Source of the DNA: Anagrus nilaparvatae
Taxonomy: Eukaryota; Arthropoda; Insecta; Hymenoptera; Mymaridae
Assembly: GCA_022575985.1 (NCBI GenBank)
Contig: JAKSXM010000137.1
Span: 12,852,001 to 12,916,000 of the forward strand
Direction: 5' to 3'
Length of the DNA stretch: 64,000 bases
The translations under genes were made by a program, and so were the position numbers. Positions 36,901 to 48,900 of this stretch are shown here, in pieces (the stretch's first letter is position 1; the number at the start of each line of letters is the position of its first letter). The notes under the pieces were generated by a model. The model searched no databases and had not been told where the DNA came from. It saw only the letters and a list, made by a program, of their open reading frames with translations.

Positions 36901-39900
36901 ATGAAAAAGGGTGAAAATATTTCTGTTTCTTCAAATGCTCTATTTTTACTTGCCCAATCTTGATCACTGACTCCAAATTTGAACAAAAAAAAATTAAAAA
37001 CATTAATCAAGGTATAAAAAAGAAAAATTCCTAATAATTTTATTTTATTATGAAGATGGTATAATTCTCCAAACTATAACTGTTTACCCCTTACAAACAT
37101 TATTTATAGAGGTTTCTACCACTAGATTAAAAGCTACTACCGGATAGGAACAGATATTTGGCCCCTGAAACCAAAGCTAACCTAAGTAGTAGCATCCAAA
37201 AAGTAACCAAAAAACTCACTGATTCCCATTGGAATTAGACTTCTAGGCCACGACAAACCTCCGAAAAAACAAAAAAAAACTTTTAAAGAAAAATTTTTTT
37301 TAAGAAAGAAAATTAAAGAGCCCCATTTTAAGACCCCAAAATATAATTTTGAATTTTTCGATAATCTGTTTTTTGAGCATAAAAAAAATAAACTATCCTT
37401 AAATTTTTTTTATAGTCCTGGTAGGTTGAAAAACCATATTTTAAAATTTTTTGGAAAATCTCCTGGAAGGGGAATCACTTTCTAATATCCGAAAATTCAA
37501 TATCTTTTACTGCCGTTTATCCACGCTTCATCAATAGCCACCATTCTGAAGTTAAATGCATAAAGCGCGGGTAAACGGCAGTGTCAGAATAGCTCGATTG
37601 GGACTGCAAAATGAATAGAATAGAATAGAATAGAAAATAACTTTTATTTGTGTAAACAAAATAGTAAATATATATTTATAGATCATAACAGTCTTTACAA
37701 AGTATGTAATGTAACGTTATAAATGTTTAAAATAACAGTTGTAAATAATTTTAAAAATATAAAAAAGAAAATTAAATAAATATAATATTAAAAATATTAA
37801 TATAAAAATGGTGGCTGTTGATAAAAACCACTTTAATAAATATGCTTTTGCATTTAAGATAAAACAATGAGGTGTTTAAAATAAAAATTTCATAGCAGTT
37901 AAAAAGCGCAGATAATCGGCAGTAGAAGATATTGAACTTTCGGGTATTAAAAAACAGTTCCCCCTCTAGAAGATTATCTAACAAATTAAAAAATATGGTT
38001 TTTCAACCTACCAGGACTATAAAAAAAATTTAAGGATGGTGTATTTTTTTTATGCTTAAAAAACCGATTTTCAAAAAATTCAGAATTATATTTCGGGGCC
38101 TTAAAGGGGCCCTAAAGGCACAAAAAAAAAATTTCAATAAAAAATATTAAAATTTAAAAAAGTTATGAAGGTAAATAGAAAAAAGTCGAAATTTGACCGT
38201 ATTTGTAGCCTCAAAACGGAGATAGAGACCTAGAGACCAAAAAAATCTTCCGATATAAGGTTCATTCTTAATTACATCAGGACGATATTAGTTCATAACT
38301 TGTAGAATTTCATAACAAATTGACGGTTTTTAAAGGGATCGTTTTGAGAAAAATGCATTTAAAGTTTCGGATCTTGTATTCTTGCATACTGGCACTTTCA
38401 CTTTCAGGTGCTCTCGTTTTTTTATTATTTTCGGGATTCATTTAAAATGTTTTTTCTATATGCTTAAATACTTTTTGAACACAAATCAATTTAAAAAAAA
38501 AAATCGATTTTTAATTTCAAAACTCAGAGAAGGTACCCTTGATACAAATAAGTTTTAGAAATTTAAGAAACTGACACATTTCGAACTAAAAATGGGGTAA
38601 AAAAGGTTTGCTTCTGATGATTCTACCCTCTGTAGACCCTTTCTAAGAGTTTGAACATCTAAAATGACCAAAACTCTAAACAATTCATAAGTTTTTAGTT
38701 TGGAACCAATTATTACTTTTAATTTTGTATAAAATTTTAACCCAAAAAAACTCCAAGGTACTTTTATGTTTAAATCATTCCATAGTAACATTTACATCAG
38801 ACAACCAATAGCACTTTTTTACAATTAATTCAATTTTTTTGAAAAATAATTTTTTTTATTAATGAAAAAAATATCAATATTTTTAATACTTGACAATATT
38901 AAAAAATTTTTGTTGTTGTTGCAGGCGAACCTTTAGATGTAGCCATGGACTTAACGATAGCAAGTTTTGATGCTATTTCAGAAGTCAATATGGTAAGTTA
39001 ATTTTTAAAACAATAATTTAAAATTTAATTACATAATATGTAAATTAAATGTTTAATTTTCTTTTAAAATAATTAAAAATTTTAATCGTCTATCTTCCTC
39101 CTTTTGACTACTAAATTCACAATTGACCTACTTACAAATTTATGAAATTTAAATGAATTTTTAATACACCCTTTTTACAAAAATTACATAAATTTTTTTT
39201 TGTGATTCATTAAAATAATTAAAATATTTAAATTAAATAATTTTTTACAAACAAAAAGAATTAAATTTCAATTTTATTTAACAAAAATTTATCACTTTAT
39301 TATCAGATATAAAAAAACTCCTTAAAATATTTAAATTTCCTAGATTTATTGATTTAGCCTGAGGTTATGCGATAAACTTGGCTTTGATAATGCATAAAAG
39401 ATTATACTATTTTTAGATAAATTGCACATAAAAGAAGAACATTTTATCTTGTCCTTAATTTTAAAATATATCATTTTTTCATTACTGAAAAAATCTATAC
39501 TTAAAATATAACTTTTCTTTTTGTAACCATTTCATTCTCTTTATTTTCAATACTTTTTTGCAGCATTGGCCATAGCTGTAAATCAGCTATAAATTGGTAC
39601 TCAGATAATTTTGTAGGCAAAAAGTGCATTTTTAAAAATGTAAAATTTATTTATTTATGCTAATAATGAGTTTCTCAAAAGTTTATTTTCAAAAGATGCA
39701 TTTCCTGGCTGACCCAGTAAAGACATATTTTCTTGCTAATGAAAATGAAATAATGTATTGCATTTCATGAACAGAAAAATCGTACTTTAATATTTTTCTG
39801 AATGTTGAAATTTATATAATTGGCTCATGTCTGTAATACTCCTGATAGTGAATGTGAAAGAGACTGTACTTAAGAACTAGTAAAGCTCTTAAAGAAAACT

Positions 39901-42900
39901 TTTTAAACAAGTTGTCAAAAAATTTAAGTGGTGTAAAGGGGTGAAATCCCCCCCCCCCCCATATTTTACCCTATAAACCTGCAAAGCTTAGAAAAACACT
40001 GTTCAGTTATAGTGCTAGAATTTCGCCTGAAATTCAAGTGCAACAGCTTTACAGTGAAGTTTGTTTCATTTTGAGAAGTCCCTGTAAATTTTTTTAGCTA
40101 GAATCCAAAATTGAAGCCAAAAATTAAATTGGGAGAGGGGTATCACCCCCATTTCAACACACAGCCCTTGAAATAAACATTTTTTAGAAGAATTTCCTTT
40201 TTACAATTTAAGAGGTTCAAATTGATTTTATTGGTCAATTAATATTAATCTGATGTCAAAAATTTAATTAGGGGGGAGTATCATTCCAATTTCATCCCCT
40301 CCCCTTAAAAAGTTAATTTTCAGATAAAATTCTTTCTTTTTTAATTTGAGAGGTTCAAACATATATTGGAAATTTCCTTATTTACTAAAATAATTTTAAT
40401 TATATATTATCAATAAAGGAGGTATCATATCAATCTTTAATTAATGTGTAGATTAGAATATCAAAGAGGGATTCATATTAATTTATAAAGTGTCATGTTT
40501 TATATTGACAGCTTCATAAAAAAAAAGCAAATTTATGGAAAAAATAAAATATGAATTTTCTATCTGGATCCTTAAATTACAAAATAAATAAACTCCCATT
40601 ACAGAAAAATCACATTTTTCTCAAAAGACTATTAAAAATAATTAACAGTTTAATAATATATAATCTTATACCTATATATATATATAATATATATATATGG
40701 GTGATTATTTCTTAACCCGGCCAGCCCCCTCTGTCCAACAATGGCGGCAACTTAAAAAGATTTTGGTTTTTTCAAATTGACTGGAAAAGGGTCTAGTTTT
40801 TATTCTCATTGGCCTTTTCAACTCTGTAAATCTACTGTGCCCATTTTAGGCACTGAGCAGCGGCAGGTCGACATTTTAAAAACAGAAAAATTGAAAAAAA
40901 AGTAGATTAACTGTAAGTTTTTTGAAATTTTTTTCTCTTACAAGTTGTTATTTATTAAAACAAAGAAAATGAGACTACTTGCGTAGAAATTGGTTGATTT
41001 CTTAAAAAGTTTTATGGGTGCTATGTAGTTTTTAAAAATGAGTAAAAAAAGGCTACCTTGAATGATGATATCTCTGAACCTACATATCCCAAATAAAAAA
41101 GTTTTAGTGCAAAATGGTTGTCCTTTGATACATAATAAAAAGTGCCAAATATCAGGGGATTTGTTTGAGTAGTTTCAGATTTAGCAATTTTCGGGTATTA
41201 AATCTCTTAAAAAAATGGATCAAAATTTGTTTTAGAATCACCCTTAAAATTGCTAAGTCCGAAGCTACTCGATCAAATCCTCTGATATTTGGCACACTTA
41301 TTATGTATCAAAAGACTACAATTTTGCACTATTGGTTCCTCAAAGAGGAACCATTGTGATGGGTCAAATTTTAGTTTTTGATTTTTTGGCATATATAAGC
41401 ACATTTTGAGACCCCAGGAAGCTAAAAAACCGGTTTTTAAAAAAAGTCTGTATGTGTGTATTTGTGTGTGTACGTACGTACGTATGTAATCGCTGATATT
41501 TCACAAACATTATGGAATTAAAATCTAATTTTTTTTTCAAAAATTTTTTCACCAAAAAAGCTCGAGGTACTTTTTTTTTTTTTAATTTGGATGTAATACC
41601 TCATTTATTTCCACGAAAGTACTTATATTTGAAAGTATGATTTTTACTCGATATCTCGAATCTGATACTTAATTTTTTGAAAATATTTTTCCCAAAATTT
41701 TTTTCACGAAAAAATACATAAAACACCAATTTTTTTTATTTGGACGTAGTACCTAATTTTTTTCTATGAAAATACTAGTCTTAGAAAGTTCTTTTTTAGT
41801 CATGCTTCGAATCTGATACCGAATTTTTTCTAGTGTTCCGCGAGATCGAGACGATACGATATTTTGGATGATATCGATATCGGTATCGGAGAATATCGCG
41901 TTAGGCAATATCGTCTCGAATATCGTCAGTTTAGTATCGTCTCGATATCGAAAATATCGAAAATATCGAAGAAAAAAAATTCTTTTAAAATTATTTAGTT
42001 TGAAGTTGCAGCCATTCTTTTTTTATTGTTTATTAACCTTTCAAATTAAAACTTTATGAAAATTAGGTTATCAAAATTCTTGTGTAATAATGTCTGATAG
42101 TGAAAATACTAGAAAAATAACGTACAAAACTTACTTTAAGTATTCAACAGATGAAAAAAATCAAAAAATTGGAATATGCTTACTATGTCAAGAAAAAAAT
42201 ATTAAAAAATTTATAAAAATGACATCAGGGAATACATCTGGTTTGATACAACATCTTAAACTTAACCACCGACATGAGTATATTATTTTATTTGGAGCTT
42301 TTCCAACAAAAAAAAATATTACAACCAGTCAGCAGTCTTTGCAAATATTTGTGTGTAGTTTATATGTTTATATGTTTATCTATATGTTTATTAATTTTTA
42401 ATTTATTTCAGAAAAAAGTAGAGAAGAATACTAGTGTTGACTGGGACAGACTGATTATTGTATGGCTATGTAAAAAAAATCTTCCTCTGAACTTTTTCGA
42501 TGACGGCTTAACAAGAAAATTTTTTAATTTATTGAATTCAGGTGTAAAAATGCCTATTAATAAGTCGACATCAGAAAAATTAAAAATTGAATTTGCAAAA
42601 ATGCAAGATAACTTAATAAAGATTCTAAAAAAGAACGAATCTAAATTTTCTTTTGCGGTAGATGGTTGGACAGCGGTCAATGGTCGATCTTATTACGGCA
42701 TCATTATTCATTTTATAGATGAAAATTGGGATTTACAATCTCTTGCTTTAAATTTAATACCATCATATGGTAAACACGCAGGCATCGATATTGCAAATTT
42801 ATTTTACAAAGCAATTAAAAATTACGATTTAGAAAAAAAAATCCAAGGTATAACATTAGACAACGTTTCCGCAAACACAAAATTTATTAATGAACTTGGA

Positions 42901-45900
42901 AAAATTTTAAAGCGCGAGGGTATAGACTTCAATACAGATAACCAGCACTTTCGGTGCTTTGCTCATATACTAAATTTAGGTGTCCAAGACCTTTTAAAAT
43001 TAATCAAAGTAGGTATAGATGAGAACGCACAACTTACTGTACAGGATGAAGATGAAGATGAAGATGAATGTGAAGAGTACAGCGAATATATAGCTGAAAA
43101 AGACAAAAGCTTAATACAAAGCTGGACAAAAGTACGTTCAATATGTAAGAAACTGCATTACTCAGAAAAGCTAAATAATCATTTAAGACTCTGCTGTGCA
43201 ACAGCTAACGTTGATTTTAAAAAAGTAATTCTCGACGTAAGAACGAGATGGAATAGTACTTTTGACATGTTGAATATTTTTCTTCAATTAAAAAAAGCAT
43301 TTTTAGTTATGCTTGATATAAATGAAGATATAAAGCCGTTTAAGTTAGAAGAAGATGAATGGTCCTTGCTAGGAGAAATTCACAAATTTTTATTTCATTT
43401 TAAATATGTATCGAAAATATTATCATCAGAGAACTCGTGTACTTTGCCGGAAGTTGTCGTGATGTTTAATTTACTAATCGATAAAATTGAAAAGTGCTGT
43501 TTTGATTTAGATGAGAAAATTGATCGAACAAAAAATGACGAAATACTGCTTTTAGCGATTCAAGCGGGTAAAAATAAAATCCTCAAACACTATAACCGGT
43601 GTAACTGGATATACTGTATTTCATTGATTTTAGACCCAAGGCACAAGGTTGATGCTTTTGAAAATAGTACTTGGGGAAAGGAGATGAAAGATGAAGCAAT
43701 TAAAATTTTTAAAGAAATATACGGTAGTAAATATTACGTGAAAGAAGAAAAGGAAGAAGATGCTGAAATGCCTTTCAAAAAGCAAAGACTAGATTCTGAA
43801 TATTTTTTAGATATTAATTCTATTTATGTTGAAGAAAAAGATTCATTTGCTGATGAGTGGGGTAAAGAACTAGATGAATATCTAAAAGCTTCAAGAGCAC
43901 CAAGAGATACAAATATTCTTGAATGGTGGCGAAAACATGCCAACGTATATCCATCGTTATCTAAAATGTCCAGAGATGTACTGAGTACACTAGCTTCATC
44001 TGTCCCAGTTGAGCGTTTTTTTTCAGTAGGATCGTTAACCATGACAAATAAACGCTCAAGATTAAAAGATGAGTCGTTAAGATCACTTATGTGTGTTAAT
44101 TCTTGGTCTAAATCACAATTATGTAAAGAAATTTGCTCGGAAATATGTGAAATTTAATATAAAAAAAATAAATAAATTTTATATTTAGAACATTAAATTA
44201 TTTGTATATTTTAATTTTTTTTTTCGAGATTGATATTACCGATATTTTTCGAGATATCGTCTTTTTTAGTATCGATATCGTCTCGGTTTGAAAATAAAAA
44301 TATCGTCTCGATATCGTCTCGATATCGTCTCGATATCGTCTCGAAAACGATATAATATCGAAATCTCGCGGAACTCTAATTTTTTCAAAAATTTTTTCCC
44401 AAATTTAAAAAAATAAAAAACCTGCAATATTTTTTTTTTGTTGGTGTAATACCTCATTTAATTCCATGAAAGTTCTAATATCTGAAAATATTGTAATCGG
44501 TGATATTTCTCAACCGTTATAAAATTAAGACCTAATTTTTTTTTTCAAAAATTTTTTCATAAAGTTTTTTTTTTTTAATTAGGATGTAATACCTCGTTTA
44601 TTTCCATGAAAGTACTTGTATTTAAAAGTATGGTTTTTACTTGATATCTTAAATTTGATACTTAATTTTTTGAAAATTTTTTCCCCAAAATTTTCGTCAC
44701 ATAAAAAATACAAAAAAACACCAAATTTTATTTTATTTTTGGACCTAGTACCTAATTTATTTCTATGAGAGTACTAGTTTTAGAAAGTTCGTTTATAGTA
44801 ATTTTTTGGATTTGATACCGAATTTAAAAAATTTTTTTTTCTCAAAATTAAGAAAACTGCAATATTTTTTTTTTTAAGTGTAATACTTGATTTAATTCCA
44901 TGAAAGTACTAATATCTGAAAATATTGTAACCGGTGATATTTCACAACTATTATGGAATTAAGAGAGAAATGTATGTATGATTGCATGGTTGTAATCGGT
45001 GATATCAGTGGCATATTAATGCATTAAGCTCATTGTTTCAGGAACCTTAGTGCCAGTTAGTTGGCAGGGTATTTATTTTGGATATGTAGGTTCAGAGATA
45101 TCATCATTCAAAGTAGCTGTTTTTTACCCATTTTTAAAAACTACATGGGACCCACGAAACTTTTTAAAAAATCAACCAATTACTGTGATAAACCAAATAC
45201 AGTGGTCTCATTTTCTTTGTTTTAATAAATAACAACTTTCAGAGAAAAAAATTTTAAAAATCTTACCGTTAATCTAGTTTTATTTCAATTTTCCTGTTTT
45301 TAAAATGTCAACCTGCCGCCACTCAGTGCCTAAAATGGGCACAGTAGATTTACAGAGTTGAAAAGGCCATTGATAATAAAAAACTAGACCCTTTTCCAGT
45401 CAATTTGAGAAAACCAAAATCTTTTTAAGTTGACACCTTTTTTGTCAGAGGGTGGTGGCCAGGTTGAGAAATAATCGCCCATATATAAATGCTTATGAAT
45501 AAATGAATAAATATACTTGATAATTTAAAATATTTAATTTATTTAGGATTACACAATAACGATGTACCTGAACCAATTTTGGAAAGATGAAAGGCTGGCT
45601 TTTTCACATAGAGAAGAAATTCTTACATTAAGTGGAGATTTTGCTGAAAAAATATGGGTGCCAGACACCTTTTTTGCAAATGACAAAAACAGGTAATAAA
45701 AAAAGAAAACAAATTACGTATTTACTCATTACGTAAAAACCAGAAAAAATATATATTAAAAAAAATAAGTTTTTGTGCGAAGTAAAATAATTTATCATAA
45801 TTATAAATTGAGTTTTATTATTGTGGTTTTATTACAATTTATTAAAATGATTTTATTTATTTTTTATTACGTAATTTAATGCAGGCATTCTAAAAAAGAA

Positions 45901-48900
45901 ATTTTTTAGTCAACGCATCTATAAATTAATGTTTTTGAAATTACTAGGATGACAAACAACAACTTGTTTTAACCAACCAAGATTACGATTTTACTATTAA
46001 CTAGAAATTGTGTAATTTAAATGTTAATTTAAGGAGGCATCTTTTTTTATGTAATCTTGAATTTTGCTTATTATGAGTCCCAGTTGATTTGGTTTCTTTA
46101 ATTATAAAACTAATTTAATTAGTATAGGACCTACAATCTTCTTTCTGTCCATTCGAAGCCAAAATAATTTAATCTACATAAAATCTTAGATTCCTAGAAA
46201 TTCTTATTGCAGATGAGTTAGCTGGATAAGCAAAAAAAATAGAATTATAATATTTCAACAAAATAAAAAATCGCAAAAAACTTTGAATTTAATTATTACT
46301 AGGGGGCAAGCACTAAAGCGCGCCAACCCCCTTAAAATCACATTCCATGTTTAATTATAGTAAAACTGGCTCGATTAATTTATAAATTTAGAAATTCTAT
46401 AAAAGGATGAGGAAATACTGGAATGAGATTTCATATATTTTGTGAAATAAAAAATCTGACAATTTTTCATATAAAACCCTTCAATAAAACCCTTTCGATT
46501 TTGGGCAAAATAAAAATTGTTAAAAAAATCCAGTTTTTCTATTTCATTAGCACTTTTTTTATTAGAAAACTTGGTTTATAAGGAATTTTAACCAATTAAA
46601 ATGGTTTTATGCAAACAAAGACAAAATTTCTAAAGATCCAAAAATTTAAAGACTCACTTAAATCCATTTTTATCAGGTTTTTTAAGCTCTCTGACCCGCG
46701 GTGAACCATATTGAGTTAAATTTTTAACTGTTTCAAACCTTTTTCATTACAAAGCAGCGAAAAATTTGAGAAAATAAATATATGAAATTTTTCCATCCCC
46801 CATTCGATTTTGTCCAAAATAATAATTTAATAATTTAATGCAGAATTTATTTGTCCATTTCTTAAAAATAAAAGATTTATAATTAAATGAAGCGTGAATG
46901 TCTAAAATATAAATTCAAATAAAAAATATCAAATATCAATTAAATTTAAATAAAAAATAAAAAGAAATATAATTTAAAAAGTTTTAAAAGATAATGATTT
47001 TGTTTTGTGTGTGTGTGTGTGTGTAGGTACAAAAAAATAAAAAGATTGCCTTGAATATAAGATTAAGCGAGTCAATTTTTCTTCTTTTTTCTTAGTGACA
47101 TTCGCGGTCGTTTATATATTCTCATCGAATATTTTTTAAAAAATGTGGGTTAAGTTAAGCAGAGCTCATATATGAAAATACAGTTCACTTTAAAAGTTAG
47201 CAAGGGTTCTTGGTATTTTGACCTAATTTTATAAGTTGTTCTGTTCCTAACTCCGGTCAATGATTATAATTAGCTAATGAATAAAGAAAGAGTAATAAAT
47301 AAAAATAGTTAAAAAATGAAGTAAGAGTGAGAAAAAATAAAAACTTTTGATAGAATTTAAATTCTTATTTCTTTCGTACCAAAACTGATTAATTATATTA
47401 AAACAATGGCAAATGTAATTTTCAAATACTTTTCCCAGGTGAATTTGTTATTTTTGTTATATTTTTTGCATTTGGGTTTTCATTTAATTGACATTTTGTC
47501 TCTCCTTGTCACTTGCTTTTATATTGATTTAATTTTCATTGTCAGACTTTCTCTTTATTTACTTAACTCCTTGATTCGTGCTGACATTTTCCATGAGTGA
47601 ATTTTACGTAATTATTTTTCTCTCTTTTGAATAATACAATTTTGTATATTTATGATATTTATTTTTCTTTTTTTTTTTCTTTTGTTGATGTTTTTTAATT
47701 ATATTCTTGTATAAACTTCATTTTTTATTATATCATTTTATTCAAGTGTGCTTTTTAATTTTATGCTGTTAAAAATGTTGATTGACATTACAAGCCTTTG
47801 TACATTAATTTAAAAAATCTGTAAAATTATTTTTTAAAACATAATTAACTTGATTTTTGCCTTTTTTTAGAGTCCTTTAGCCTTAAATTTTTTTAAATAC
47901 TTAAATTTCTCCTCATCAATAATAATTTAATTAAAATTTTTATTTGAAATAAATAAATTTGTTAGTTTAAAAAAATTTTTAATGTACAAAATTATTGAAG
48001 AAATTTAGATTCAAATTAAAAAAATTCATGTTCATAATTTCCTACAATATTATACCGCAGATGTTATGCAACCTTCCATACGCGATTTATAAGTAAAACT
48101 TTTTTCTGTACTGCTACCCGGCAATTGCCCGGCAAAGACGTATTTTCTCGCCACAGTCACAGAAAAAAGTTTGTACAACCCTCGGCCATAAACAAAGAGT
48201 GACCCAAACCGCAGTTTGGTTTACCCGGAAGGTAATTTACGTGCGATTTGAGCCATTCTTTATTTTTCTGGCCTAGGACCCTAATATATTATTAAATAAA
48301 AAAAAAAGCACAGACAAATTGTTGGCACTACGGTTCCCCAAAAAATGGCAAAATTTTCTTAATGATTAAAATTCTATTCATCTAAAAAAACTAAAAATTA
48401 CCTTTTTGTTGATAATTAAAATAATCGTGTACACAAATTTTCAAAAAATTAGGGATCAAATGAGAGAAATAAATAATAAAGAATTTCTTAAAACTAAACC
48501 GAAAAATAAAAAAAAATAACAAAAATTTTAAAATAAAAGTATAGGGTCAAAGATGGTGTGGTTGACATCGTTGCGGTTTTGGTCACTTACTGTTTTTTGT
48601 AAATAGAATCTGAACAAGTAGGAAAAAATTGATCACAGGGATGCACAATAAGGAGACTGTCCTCTAGAACCCCATAATTATTTAATTTTTTTATTATTAC
48701 AAAAAACGTACAATTTCTTTTTTGCGATTTTTTTTAACTTTGAAATAACAAAAGAAAATTCTAATCCAAATCTAATCCGTAATTGCAATTTTTTTTATGA
48801 TTTCACAATAAAAATAATTTATCATCGACTCATTTCAAACGACTGTTGTGCATAAAACAATTTTTTTTCTGCAAAAAATATATATTAAAATAAAAAATGA

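Larger units (their letters stand above)
41831..44378 (+). mobile_element. Complete hAT transposon in Lcch3 intron 3
   Basis: 2548 bp. Terminal inverted repeats are TAGTGTTCCGCGAGAT (41831-41846) and the inverse of TAGAGTTCCGCGAGAT (44363-44378), 15 of 16 identical. A perfect 8-bp target duplication, ATTTTTTC, flanks it (41823-41830 and 44379-44386), the length used by hAT transposases. It encodes an open, spliced transposase and has iterated subterminal boxes. Everything expected of an autonomous element is present. It lies on the same strand as Lcch3. Confidence 0.93.
40699..45480. mobile_element. Large foldback element hosting the hAT transposon
   Basis: Outer ends GGGTGATTATTTCTTAACC and the inverse of GGGCGATTATTTCTCAACC. 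The arms of about 400 bp (40699-41100 and 45079-45480) are close inverted copies, including 'gcactgagcagcggcaggt' against 'acctgccgccactcagtgc'. Inside, a unit 'taatacctcatttatttcc' with 'atgaaagtact' recurs about six times (near 41582, 41739, 44440, 44578, 44742 and 44874). Without the hAT insertion and one duplication it is about 2.2 kb, non-coding. It inserted in or next to an (AT)n tract, so the target duplication is unreadable. Confidence 0.7.

Noticed and set aside
42408..44042. Minus-strand frames opposite the transposase
   Set aside because: Shadows of the coding strand; no independent motif.
42274..44157. Unspliced 627-codon frame as the transposase gene
   Set aside because: Its first 45 or so residues are a shifted reading of exon 1 plus intron; the BED finger lies in the 42090 frame and a clean intron joins the two.
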